Origin: Bacteroidota bacterium
GTDB taxonomy: Bacteria; Bacteroidota; Bacteroidia; Bacteroidales; F082
Assembly: GCA_018830105.1 (NCBI GenBank)
Contig: JAHJTC010000017.1
Span: 1 to 64,000 of the forward strand
DNA length: 64,000 bases
Direction of reading: 5' to 3'
Part shown: one piece after another, positions 23,508 through 32,665 of the stretch
How the letters are laid out: each line of letters starts with the position of its first letter
Numbering within the stretch: position 1 is the stretch's first letter
Program-made: the position numbers and the translations under genes
Notes under the pieces: model-generated
The model's database searches: none
Told to the model about the DNA's origin: nothing
The model's input: only the letters and a program-made list of their open reading frames with translations

Positions 23508-26447
23508 ATGGAAGCTGCTTATCCGAATCTTGTGATTGTGGTGCGGAAGAATCGTTTTCTGGGGTGGATACTTATGCCGTATCTCACGATCAAAGCAAAC
23601 AAGAACTTCCTGACGACAGAGCAGGCTTTTTCGACGCTGGAAGTTGCCAATCTGACCGAAGCATGGGAAAAGTCGCTGCACGAACTGGCTTTAAACCTGG
23701 AAATGCAGGAGCTGGCCAATCGCTTCTCGAAGAAGAAAGTACAGGCAGTCACATTCTTTGAGTCGGTTGACAGTCAAATACTTGATGAGGTTATTTTGCC
23801 TTTTGTCGCTAAGCAGATGCAGAAAATACTGCTGTTGGCCTTGGAAAACGACATCCCCATTTATCAGGGCATCAGCTGGCCCAATCTCTATCCGGATCAG
23901 CAATTGCGCTATCAGCAGCAGGCGGGCAAAACCCTGCTTCACTTTACACGAACGGAGGAAAAAACACTTTATCAATTAAAGGTTTTTCACGCTGGAAAAC
24001 CGATCAATCTGCGGTCTGACACCCTCGTTTTAAGTCGGGAACCCTGCTTATTGATTCATCGAAAGATGATCCTTCACTTTGAAGCGGAAATCAATGGCAA
24101 GCTATTCCTTCCTTTTCTTAAAAAAGACATCATTGAGATTCCACACCGTGCCGAAAAACAATATTTCGAGCGTTTCATCCGCAAGATCGCCAATCATGCT
24201 GAGATAGAAGCCATTGGTTTCGAGCTGATTGATCTGGATTATACGCCCCAGGCACAACTCAGGCTGGAGCAAAACTGGAATGGCGCATACGGCCTGAGCC
24301 TGAGTTTTGCTTATGGCAATAAACAAATCTATCCTCATCAAAAACAGCAGCGGTTCACAAGCCTGCAAACTGATGATAAGGGATTTATTTTCAAACGCTT
24401 GAGCCGAAACAAAAAGCATGAACAACGCTATATCGACACTATTAAGAATTTAGGCTTTAAGCAGGATCAATCGTTTTTTCAACTCAAAAGCAGCCTGGGT
24501 AATACACAGGAGAACCAACTTCAGGAATTGGTTTATTACCTTCAGGACATCAAAACAGAGCTAGACGCGCTGGCATTCACTGTCATACAGCAAACGGAGT
24601 CAACCTACTTGCTTTCCCGGCCTGTGATACAAACAGATCTACAGCAGAAGAAGGATTGGTTTGACCTTTATATGATTGTAAAAGCAGGTGAGCATGAATT
24701 TCCATTTTTGGCTTTGCGCAATCATCTGCTTACCGCCAACAGAATTTTCAGATTGCAGAACGGACAAATCTTTCTGATCCCGGAAGCCTGGTTCGAAAAG
24801 TACCGTGGCCTTGCCATCCATGCCCAGCCTCGTGAAGAGCAGTCGCTGAGGATCAAGAAACAACACGAAATGCTGATTCCTGATCGTAAAGTGCTTGATC
24901 CGCAAAACATTACACCTCATAGCCCCGACACCCTCACCCCCTACCCTGAGCTAAAAAATGCCCAACTGAGAAGCTATCAGAAAGTTGGCTTCCAATGGCT
25001 TAACTGGCTTGTTGATCAGTCCTTTGGCGGAATTCTGGCAGATGATATGGGGCTTGGCAAAACGCTGCAAATCATCAGCCTGTTGGTGCATCATTATCCA
25101 TCGGACACAGCTGATAAAAGACAATCGGTTTCAAAATCGCAGGCGACAAATGGGCAACTTGATTTATTTGCCGAGGCACTAACGGATGAAATTGCAACTG
25201 AACCAATAACAACACAAAAACCTTCGCTCGTTGTGATGCCTGCCTCACTGATACACAACTGGATAAACGAAATAAATCGTTTCGCTCCACAACTTATATA
25301 TTGGAACTATACTGGCTCAGAGCGTAGGCTTTCGGCGAAAATTTTGCGTCAACATCAAATTATTCTCACCACCTATGGCACGCTTAGAAACGATATTGAG
25401 TTGCTGAAGCCAATCGCTTTTAAGCTGGTGATTCTCGATGAGAGTCAGGCCATCAAAAACGCAAGCTCCAAAACAGCCGCAGCAGCTTATGCCCTGTCAA
25501 AGGAAACAGGCATCGCGATGACGGGCACGCCTATCGAAAACAGCCTTTACGACTTATGGTCGCAAATGGAGTTTGCCAATCCCGGCTTGCTGGCCAGCAA
25601 GGAGCAGTTCGAAAAACACTATGTTATTCCTGTTAAAAAACAGCAGGATGAAACCGCAGCGCGTGCGTTGCAGCACCTTATCATGCCCTATCTGTTACGC
25701 AGAACCAAACTTGCTGTTGCACCGGAGCTGCCTCCGCTTACACAGATCATCAGCTACTGCGAAATGCTTCCCGAGCAGACAGCCTACTATGAGAAAGAAA
25801 AAAGCCGGCTGCGAAATTTTCTTTTGCAAGCCCGGAACGACCCCGAACAAAAACTCCGTTTGCCAGTGTTAGTGCTTCGTGCTTTGATGCGTCTGAGGCA
25901 AATTGCCAATCATCCGGTGCTGGCCGAAAAAGAGAGCACTGCTGAAAGCGGCAAGTTTGAAGCCGTGACCGAAAAATTACAGACCTTAATTGCCGAAGGC
26001 CAGAAGGTGCTGTTGTTCTCGTCGTTTACCAGTCACCTGAAACGTTATGCGGCCCATTTCGATTCCATGAACTTAGCCTACACCATGCTAACCGGTTCAA
26101 CCAGAAAGCGTGAGGAGGTGATCAATAAATTTAAGGCTGATCAAAAAGTACAGCTGTTTCTGATCTCGCTCAAAGCTGGTGGCTTCGGACTCAACCTCAC
26201 CGAAGCCGGCTATGTGTTTATGCTCGACCCCTGGTGGAATCCCGCAGCCGAGTTGCAGGCACTGAGCCGTGCACATCGCATCGGGCAAGACAAAAAGGTG
26301 TTTGTGTACCGTTTTATCAGCAAAGATACCGTTGAAGAAAAAATCCTGGGCTTGCAGCAATACAAAACCGACCTGGCAGATCAGATTCTTGACACAACCG
26401 ACACCAGCAGGCCAAAAATTGAAGAAATGATGCAATTGTTGGAATAA
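23508..26447 (+). CDS. Swi2/Snf2-family helicase-like ATPase
   Basis: 979 residues. The N-terminal ~480 residues are a bacterial Snf2-associated region. The ATPase core has Walker A GGILADDMGLGKT (507-519), Walker B VILDESQAIKN (DESQ at 644-647), motif III TGTPIENSLYDLWSQ, motif V LISLKAGGFGLNLTEA and motif VI ALSRAHRIGQ with its arginine fingers. These proteins translocate on double-stranded DNA and remodel protein-DNA complexes; bacterial members include RapA-like and repair or defence-linked types. No nuclease or methylase neighbours are present. It begins the plus-strand, less AT-rich part of the window. ATG at 23508 is supported by the absence of earlier in-frame similarity. Confidence 0.92.
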   Translation: MEAAYPNLVIVVRKNRFLGWILMPYLTIKANKNFLTTEQAFSTLEVANLTEAWEKSLHELALNLEMQELANRFSKKKVQAVTFFESVDSQILDEVILPFVAKQMQKILLLALENDIPIYQGISWPNLYPDQQLRYQQQAGKTLLHFTRTEEKTLYQLKVFHAGKPINLRSDTLVLSREPCLLIHRKMILHFEAEINGKLFLPFLKKDIIEIPHRAEKQYFERFIRKIANHAEIEAIGFELIDLDYTPQAQLRLEQNWNGAYGLSLSFAYGNKQIYPHQKQQRFTSLQTDDKGFIFKRLSRNKKHEQRYIDTIKNLGFKQDQSFFQLKSSLGNTQENQLQELVYYLQDIKTELDALAFTVIQQTESTYLLSRPVIQTDLQQKKDWFDLYMIVKAGEHEFPFLALRNHLLTANRIFRLQNGQIFLIPEAWFEKYRGLAIHAQPREEQSLRIKKQHEMLIPDRKVLDPQNITPHSPDTLTPYPELKNAQLRSYQKVGFQWLNWLVDQSFGGILADDMGLGKTLQIISLLVHHYPSDTADKRQSVSKSQATNGQLDLFAEALTDEIATEPITTQKPSLVVMPASLIHNWINEINRFAPQLIYWNYTGSERRLSAKILRQHQIILTTYGTLRNDIELLKPIAFKLVILDESQAIKNASSKTAAAAYALSKETGIAMTGTPIENSLYDLWSQMEFANPGLLASKEQFEKHYVIPVKKQQDETAARALQHLIMPYLLRRTKLAVAPELPPLTQIISYCEMLPEQTAYYEKEKSRLRNFLLQARNDPEQKLRLPVLVLRALMRLRQIANHPVLAEKESTAESGKFEAVTEKLQTLIAEGQKVLLFSSFTSHLKRYAAHFDSMNLAYTMLTGSTRKREEVINKFKADQKVQLFLISLKAGGFGLNLTEAGYVFMLDPWWNPAAELQALSRAHRIGQDKKVFVYRFISKDTVEEKILGLQQYKTDLADQILDTTDTSRPKIEEMMQLLE

Positions 26448-26452
26448 ACATT

Positions 26453-26560
26453 GTTCACGGATTCATCCGTGGGTTGTGGGGTCAATCTCAAATTCCACCC
26501 AATGGATTTATCCATTTCCAACCCGTATTGCTCCCGAATAAGATGAAATTTTATGGATAT
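26453..26560. repeat. Palindrome plus direct repeat, copy a
   Basis: The palindrome CACGGAT-TC-ATCCGTG (26456-26471) is followed by a direct repeat (26499-26554) containing AATGGATTTATCCATTTCC and ACCCGTATTGCTCCCGAA. Copy b lies at 26774-26874. Inverted relatives occur at 26630-26655 (CCCACGGATGAATCCGCGGG) and near 34318-34345. Confidence 0.7.
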
Positions 26561-26582
26561 TCAATCCAAACCTCAATCAATT

Positions 26583-26613
26583 AAAAAAACCGTTGAAACG
26601 GTTTTGGTTTTTG
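26583..26613 (+). terminator. Intrinsic terminator downstream of the Snf2 gene
   Basis: Stem AAAACCGTT / AACGGTTTT with a 2-base centre (26586-26605) followed by GGTTTTT. It lies about 140 bases past the stop, with the repeat copy a in between. Confidence 0.6.
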
Positions 26614-26773
26614 GGGGAATCCTATCCGTTGCCCACGGATGAATCCGCGGGCTATGGATTTTGCCTGGTTGACCGAATGCCATGTATCCATATTTTGTTA
26701 AAGGTATGGGATATAATGAGTTGTTTTTAATGCTAATATAAAAAATGCTTATACGGTTTATCAATTCCTATAA

Positions 26774-26874
26774 CCCACGGATTCATCCGTGGGTCGTGGA
26801 ATCAAAGCACCTATTAAACCCAATGGATTTATCCATTTCCAACCCGTATTGCTCCCGAAAAGGATGAAATTTTG
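26774..26874. repeat. Palindrome plus direct repeat, copy b
   Basis: CCCACGGATTCATCCGTGGG (26774-26793), then the direct repeat unit at 26820-26874 with CCCGTATTGCTCCCGAA. Same order and spacing type as copy a. Together they fill the 550-base gap before the solute-binding lipoproteins; no gene is seen in it. Confidence 0.7.
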
Positions 26875-26999
26875 GGGGTATTCAATCAAACTCATTCTTT
26901 TTTTGGAGGGAACTCATTGCCAGATTAAAAGATTCCTTAATTTTAACCAATCAAATCCCAAATTGGAATTTGATTTTGAAAACCATTAAAACAAAGTTC

Positions 27000-28481
27000 A
27001 TGAAAAACAAACTATTTCTGATCGCTACTTCATTTTTGATGATAACAGCAATTTTTATCCTAAACAGCTGCAAAAAAGATGATACAGAAAACGAAACAAT
27101 TCAAGTAGCAGGTGTCCCATTCAATCCTAACTATTTTATCAGCGATGGCAAAATTGTCGGGATCGATGCTGATATTGCTGCCAAAGCCATGCAAAATGCA
27201 GGTGTTGAATACAATATGAGTATGTCAGATTTTTGGCCGGGCGCCTATGATGCAACCTTAAACGGGCCAAACAAGGCATTATTGACAACAGCCTTCACTC
27301 CCGAACGCAAAGACTTTTTCAAATGGGCAGGCCCCACGAGTCAGTCAATGTTTGGCATATTTGAAAACGGATATTCGGGCCTTGTATATCCCATGCCTAT
27401 TGAGGAATGCATGCTCCTCCCCCCTATCGCAGTGGTAAAAAACTGGATGGAGACAACCACCCTTGAAGAACTCGGCTTTGATAACCTGGTCTATTATGAT
27501 ACTTACGACGAAGCACTGAATGCATTTTTGAATGGTGAAGTAAAATTTATCGCCAGTGATTTTTATCATCTGGCGGCGGAGCTAAAACCTTCAGGATATT
27601 ATATAGGAAATGTCTTCACAATAACACGATACCGCACAGTGTACAATTACATTGCCTTTTCGAAGGATGTAAGTGATGTTGTTGTCAACAAGGTTCAAAA
27701 TGAAATCGAAAACTTGATAAAGGATCAAAGTATGGTTTCAATTGTTAATGATTATTTGCCAGCAATGCCCAGCGATTATATGCCGGGAACCATTCAGCTT
27801 TTTACCGAAGTCAGCCCCCCAAACAACTTTGGTACTGGACAAGGCACTGAGCGCAAAGTAGAAGGCTCTGCCGTTGATTTTGTAAATGAAATACAGAGGA
27901 GAACCGGATATGTGAACAAGATTAACCTGAGTTTATGGAATGATGCTTACGCTGTTGCACAATACCTGCCAAACAGTGCAGTATTTACGACCGCCCGCAC
28001 ACCCGAACGCGAAAATATGTTTCAGTGGGTAGGTCCGGTTTCTTCAAGCAGATCCCATTTTTACACCCTGGCATCTTCGGGATTGACAATTGAAACACTT
28101 GAACAAGCTAAAGCACTTCAATCGATAGCCACGCCAAATGGTTGGTTTACCCATGATTTTCTTGTCAACAATAACTTTCCAAACATTGTGGCTACGGCAA
28201 TCACGTCTCAGGATGCTTTTAATCAACTTATTACAGGCGAAGTTGATGCGCTGCTCCTAACCGATGTGAGTGTGAAATGGTTGGCTGATTTGAACGATAT
28301 TCCCATGAGCGATATTACCCAACAAATGGAAGCACTTAATTTTAATGGTTATATCGCATTCAGCCTCAGCACACCTGCTAGTACTGTTCAGCAATGGCAA
28401 AGTCACCTTGATGCCATGAAGACAGATGGCACATTCGAAACGATTTGGAATAAATGGTTTGAAGGAATACCGATGCCCTAA
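27000..28481 (+). CDS. Lipoprotein with two SBP_bac_3-like solute-binding domains (1)
   Basis: 493 residues from the ATG at 27000, chosen over 26970 because it starts the signal peptide directly (MKNKLFLIATSF, lipobox LNSC, Cys24). Two tandem family-3 solute-binding domains follow. Domain 1 (~30-255) has VGIDADIAAKAMQNAG and the hallmark TPERKDFFKWAGP. Domain 2 (~265-490) has SAVDFVNEIQRRTG and TPERENMFQWVGP. Such domains bind amino acids or similar small molecules for ABC importers or sensors, but no ABC permease is nearby. The protein is probably anchored at a membrane as a receptor. It is paralogous to 28542-30011 and lies upstream of a STAS/kinase-like gene. Confidence 0.85.
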   Translation: MKNKLFLIATSFLMITAIFILNSCKKDDTENETIQVAGVPFNPNYFISDGKIVGIDADIAAKAMQNAGVEYNMSMSDFWPGAYDATLNGPNKALLTTAFTPERKDFFKWAGPTSQSMFGIFENGYSGLVYPMPIEECMLLPPIAVVKNWMETTTLEELGFDNLVYYDTYDEALNAFLNGEVKFIASDFYHLAAELKPSGYYIGNVFTITRYRTVYNYIAFSKDVSDVVVNKVQNEIENLIKDQSMVSIVNDYLPAMPSDYMPGTIQLFTEVSPPNNFGTGQGTERKVEGSAVDFVNEIQRRTGYVNKINLSLWNDAYAVAQYLPNSAVFTTARTPERENMFQWVGPVSSSRSHFYTLASSGLTIETLEQAKALQSIATPNGWFTHDFLVNNNFPNIVATAITSQDAFNQLITGEVDALLLTDVSVKWLADLNDIPMSDITQQMEALNFNGYIAFSLSTPASTVQQWQSHLDAMKTDGTFETIWNKWFEGIPMP

Positions 28482-28541
28482 GTGTAAAAAAATCATAGTA
28501 TTTGACCTACTGAATTCAAATATTAAAAACCGTATTTAAAG

Positions 28542-30011
28542 ATGAAAACAATTAAAATTTTATTCGCGCTGGCATTGGTGATGCTATTTTTTACCACTTG
28601 CAAAAAAGAGGACAACAAAGATGAAGAAACCATTCAGGTTTTCGGCAGCGAATTCGTCCCTTACGTTTTTACTGACAATGAGAAAATTGTTGGAATAGAT
28701 GCTGATATTGCTGCCGAGGCCATGCAAAATGCAGGTGTCGATATGGAAATGAGCATAGCCGGCACATGGGAGGAAGCCTATGATGCGATCCTAAGTGGTC
28801 CTAACAAAGCACTGTTATCAACAACGTATATCCCTGAACGCACGAATCTGTTCAAATGGGCCGGTCCGACAAGCAAGGGAATGTATGCCATATTTGAGAA
28901 TGGAGAATCGAACTTTATCTTTCCCCTGCCCATTGAAGAGTGTAAACAGCTTCCTTCCATAGCAGTAGTAACCGACTGGTGGGAAACTACTACCCTCGAA
29001 GATATGGGTTTTGCAAATCTGGTTTACTACGGGACCTACAGTGAGGCACTGGACGCCTTTATGAATGGTGAGATACGATTTATTGCCAGCGATTTTTACC
29101 ATTTAATTTCCTCGCTTCCTTCGGGATATTATTTGGAGAACGTCCATGTAGTAACAAGCTATCGTACTGTTTATTATTATGTTGCTTTTTCAAATGATGT
29201 AAGCGATGCAGTAGTAAACAGCGTTCAGAATGAGATAAAATCAATGATTGAAGATAAAAGTACGGTATCAATTGTGAGGAAATACATACCATTTATGCCT
29301 GAAACTTACATCGCAGGAACCATTCAACTTTATACTGAAAATGCACCACCAACCAGCTTTGAATATGGTCATGGTACCTCAGCTGAAGTTAGAGGCTCAT
29401 CCATAGATATTGTGAAAGAAATTATGACAAGAACAGGCTATGTTAACAACATCAACCTGACTTTATGGAACAATGCTTATGACATTGTGCAATACCTGCC
29501 AAACAGCGCCCTGTTTAATACCGCCCGCACGCCGGAACGCGAAAATATGTTTCAATGGGTCGGGCCGATTTCCTCCAGCAGAACCTATTTTTATACGCTC
29601 GCTTCTTCAGGATTGACCATTGAAACACTTGAACAAGCGAAAGCGCTGGAATCCATTGCCACACCAAATGGCTGGTTCACCCATGATTTTCTGATAAACA
29701 ACAACTTCCAAAACATCGTCGCTACATCACTCACCTCCATGGAAGCTTTTGATCAGTTGATGAGCGGCGAGGTTCAGGCATTGCTGATGACCGATTTGGA
29801 CGTGAAATGGCTGGCTGATATCAGTGAGGTGCCAATGAGTAACCTTACTCAGCATATGGAAGCTTTGAATTTCAAGGATTATATCGCATTCAGCCTCAGC
29901 ACACCTGCTAGCACGGTTCAGCAATGGCAAAGTCACCTTGATGCTATGAAGACGGATGGCACATTCGAAACGATCTGGAATGAATGGTTTGATGGAGTTC
30001 CAATGCCTTAA
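28542..30011 (+). CDS. Lipoprotein with two SBP_bac_3-like solute-binding domains (2)
   Basis: 489 residues; signal peptide with lipobox FTTC (Cys20). Same two-domain layout as the preceding gene: VGIDADIAAEAMQNAG and IPERTNLFKWAGP in domain 1, TPERENMFQWVGP in domain 2. The last ~40 codons are almost identical to the upstream paralogue at the DNA level, while domain 1 has diverged more. Spacing is 60 bases, with no terminator between the genes. The pair may form a dimeric or two-specificity receptor for the downstream STAS/kinase-like protein; this is inference from order. Confidence 0.85.
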   Translation: MKTIKILFALALVMLFFTTCKKEDNKDEETIQVFGSEFVPYVFTDNEKIVGIDADIAAEAMQNAGVDMEMSIAGTWEEAYDAILSGPNKALLSTTYIPERTNLFKWAGPTSKGMYAIFENGESNFIFPLPIEECKQLPSIAVVTDWWETTTLEDMGFANLVYYGTYSEALDAFMNGEIRFIASDFYHLISSLPSGYYLENVHVVTSYRTVYYYVAFSNDVSDAVVNSVQNEIKSMIEDKSTVSIVRKYIPFMPETYIAGTIQLYTENAPPTSFEYGHGTSAEVRGSSIDIVKEIMTRTGYVNNINLTLWNNAYDIVQYLPNSALFNTARTPERENMFQWVGPISSSRTYFYTLASSGLTIETLEQAKALESIATPNGWFTHDFLINNNFQNIVATSLTSMEAFDQLMSGEVQALLMTDLDVKWLADISEVPMSNLTQHMEALNFKDYIAFSLSTPASTVQQWQSHLDAMKTDGTFETIWNEWFDGVPMP

Positions 30012-30110
30012 CGTTCAGATTGATATATTGCACTAAAGCTTATAGCCAGGCTTATCAAAAGGTGAAAATTTGAAATTGAAAGCAATGCCCCGAAAAGAAA
30101 AGTTAAAAAG

Positions 30111-32345
30111 ATGAACAGCTTCGAACTCATTCAAAAAGACAAGACTGCGCCGATATTAAAGGTTTCGGGTCGGTTGGATGCTTTGAGTAGCACCAATTTT
30201 GAATTGGCGGTTGAGCCCCTGCTGGCTGCCTCCAGGTTTTTGATTATCGACTTGGGGCATTGCGCTTACCTTTCGAGTGCCGGCATACGCATTTTACTTA
30301 AAACACATAAGAAAATGCTTGCTGCCAAAGGCAAACTGATTATTACCGGTTTATTGCCTGAGGTTTTTCAGGTAATTGAAATGGCTGGTCTGCACCATAT
30401 TTTCAATCTTGTCGATACGCTGGAACTGGCTAATGCGGAAATTGAGCAATTGCAGTCTGACTGTGCTGAACCCATCGATTTTAAAACAGGTAATAAGACC
30501 TTTCGATTTCGGACAAGCTGTAAAGTAAAATATCCGCTGCTATTTTGGAAACCGATTGATATGATTGGATGTCATGAACTTGTATTGTCGATAGGCTATG
30601 GTGCGTCAGCTGAAACGGAACTAACAGAAGATACTGTTCATGGTTTATTTGTAACTGCCGGAGCCTGTGCCGGGTTTATGCCCGATGATCAAAGTATTCC
30701 TGCCGACTTCAGGCTTGCCTCGGATGCTGCTAACATTGCCGTATTATCACTCGGAGCTGTTTCTTTTAGCGGGCAGGCATCGGGGGTTTTATCGGCAAAA
30801 GAACTGCAGCTGACGATGCAGGAATTCATTTCGGCAAGCAGACAGGCAAAACAACAACAAGACGCGGAAATCGCGCTGATGGCTATACTGAACCGCGACC
30901 CTGAAAATCCTTCATTGAGTATCGTACTGGATGTTGAGGCCGAAAAACACAATAGGGAACTGTGGCAACAGCTACCCCATTTTCATCAGCAAATTATCCT
31001 CAAATCTGGCGCTAACAATGCTGTTGGCTTGACATTCAAACTTGAAACACTGCATCAAGCCGATGATACAACTTCCTTGTCAAAATTCTTAACCGATAGT
31101 TTGAGCATCGATAATATTATCGCGCTTGAATCCATTTCGGTTGATGAAAAACTACAGGACCCCATTGCCTGGCTGTTTTTTCCTCAGGGTATTGAAGATG
31201 CTGATTCACAACGTTTAAAAATTGAAACAAACGATCAGCTAACCCTCGAACCTTATCAGCGTTTTCTGATTCGTAAACTTTATGCCGATGCTGCCCGTGT
31301 GATAATTGAACCACTGCATGGAGGGTTTTCGGCACAGACTTTTCAGGTCGCTTCTTTCGATAAGCATGGAAGGAAATTGCGGCCTACTGTGCTCAAGGTA
31401 GCGAACCGCGCAATGATTACAAGGGAATCAGAACGCTGTCAGCAATATGCACTGCCTTATATTTTCAATAACAGTGCATCAGTACTCGGGACTGAATTTC
31501 AGGGCGATAAAGGTGCTTTAGTATATAATTTTGTAGGCATTGGTGGTGAAGAATCCCAACTTAAATGGCTGGCACATTCTTTCCAACAGGAAAAAATGGA
31601 ATTGCTGGATCCCTTGTTCGACAAGATATTCCTGCAGATTTTAAAACCCTGGTATGGTCAGCCCGTAAAAACAAACATTTTTCCTTTCAAAGACCATGAT
31701 CCGACCTTGACATTTTTTCCGCATATTTACCAAACCGTATCCGATCTTTTCTCCATTAGTGCTGATGATCAGTATATTGAAATCGCAGAAAGTGGCCGTC
31801 CCATCCTAAATCCCTATTGGTTTTTGAAATACGAATACCCGAAACGCAGAGAACAGAGCATCAATTATTTCGAAGGGATTTGTCATGGCGATTTGAACAT
31901 GCAAAACATCCTGCTTGATGAAAACAGGAATGTTTATCTGATCGATTTTTCTGAAACCAAACCGCGGTCTGTCATCTCAGATTTTGCACGACTGGAAGCT
32001 ATTTTCCTGACTGATAATGCTCCTTTGGAAAATCAGGACGATATGGATGCATACCTTCATTTTGTTAACGCTTTTTATGCGGCTGAAAGCCTTCATGATA
32101 TTCCGGAATTTACCTATACCGGGCGACATCAGGAAAAAGTACAGAAGCAAGTAGCGCTGGCATTAAAAATGAGGAAATATGCCTTTGAAAGCGTACAGGG
32201 AAATCCCGATATCATCCCCTATTATTTGGCATTGCTGGAATGGGTACTTCCCGTTGTTTGCTATTATTCCCTGCCCGAAATGAACAAGCGGCTTTCGCTG
32301 TATATAAGCAGTCTGTTGTGCGAGAAAGTTTATGAAAATTTTTGA
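30111..32345 (+). CDS. STAS domain fused to an unknown region and an APH/kinase-like domain
   Basis: 744 residues without signal or membrane segments, so cytoplasmic. Residues 1-108 are a STAS (anti-sigma antagonist) domain with the phosphorylatable loop CAYLSSAGIR (Ser55/56). Residues ~110-375 match no family I can name (LVLSIGYGASAETEL, LSLGAVSFSGQASG). Residues ~385-744 have an aminoglycoside-phosphotransferase/kinase-like fold: glycine-rich GGFSAQTFQV, VLK with Lys429, hinge YNFVG, catalytic H592-GDLNMQN599 and metal-site LIDF with Asp612. All key catalytic positions appear present. It lies 99 bases after the second receptor lipoprotein, probably co-transcribed. A phosphorylation-based switch is suggested; the target is unknown. 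Confidence 0.8.
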   Translation: MNSFELIQKDKTAPILKVSGRLDALSSTNFELAVEPLLAASRFLIIDLGHCAYLSSAGIRILLKTHKKMLAAKGKLIITGLLPEVFQVIEMAGLHHIFNLVDTLELANAEIEQLQSDCAEPIDFKTGNKTFRFRTSCKVKYPLLFWKPIDMIGCHELVLSIGYGASAETELTEDTVHGLFVTAGACAGFMPDDQSIPADFRLASDAANIAVLSLGAVSFSGQASGVLSAKELQLTMQEFISASRQAKQQQDAEIALMAILNRDPENPSLSIVLDVEAEKHNRELWQQLPHFHQQIILKSGANNAVGLTFKLETLHQADDTTSLSKFLTDSLSIDNIIALESISVDEKLQDPIAWLFFPQGIEDADSQRLKIETNDQLTLEPYQRFLIRKLYADAARVIIEPLHGGFSAQTFQVASFDKHGRKLRPTVLKVANRAMITRESERCQQYALPYIFNNSASVLGTEFQGDKGALVYNFVGIGGEESQLKWLAHSFQQEKMELLDPLFDKIFLQILKPWYGQPVKTNIFPFKDHDPTLTFFPHIYQTVSDLFSISADDQYIEIAESGRPILNPYWFLKYEYPKRREQSINYFEGICHGDLNMQNILLDENRNVYLIDFSETKPRSVISDFARLEAIFLTDNAPLENQDDMDAYLHFVNAFYAAESLHDIPEFTYTGRHQEKVQKQVALALKMRKYAFESVQGNPDIIPYYLALLEWVLPVVCYYSLPEMNKRLSLYISSLLCEKVYENF

Positions 32346-32665
32346 CATCCAACCCGGGATTCGGACGGAATTTACATCTTCAATCATTATTGACCGATAA
32401 ATTATAATATCGTCCCTGGACTTCGGATAATCAAGGGTAACCTTTTATTCTACTCCCACAGGTGCGGGAGTAGACAGCCTGTTACAAATCAAGAAAAAGT
32501 TTAGTAAGGACGGTAATCTAATTTTATCAGACAAAAGTGATACTGAATAGTCATTAACAAAAAAATCATGTATTTGTTAACGTTAATACAGCTATTGGGA
32601 ATGCACCCAAGACTTCTGGAAAAAGATAAACTGTGCTGATGGCACGTCCAGGATTACCTGAGCGA
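32346..32665. other. Convergent spacer with a hairpin
   Basis: CTACTCCC (32450-32457) and GGGAGTAG (32466-32473) form a perfect 8-bp stem without a T-run; it may still end transcription between the two convergent genes. Nothing else is recognised. Confidence 0.45.

Noticed and set aside
23353..23535. 60-codon frame across the CCTCAA tract
   Set aside because: The protein is a low-complexity product of the hexamer repeat and overlaps the real Snf2 start.
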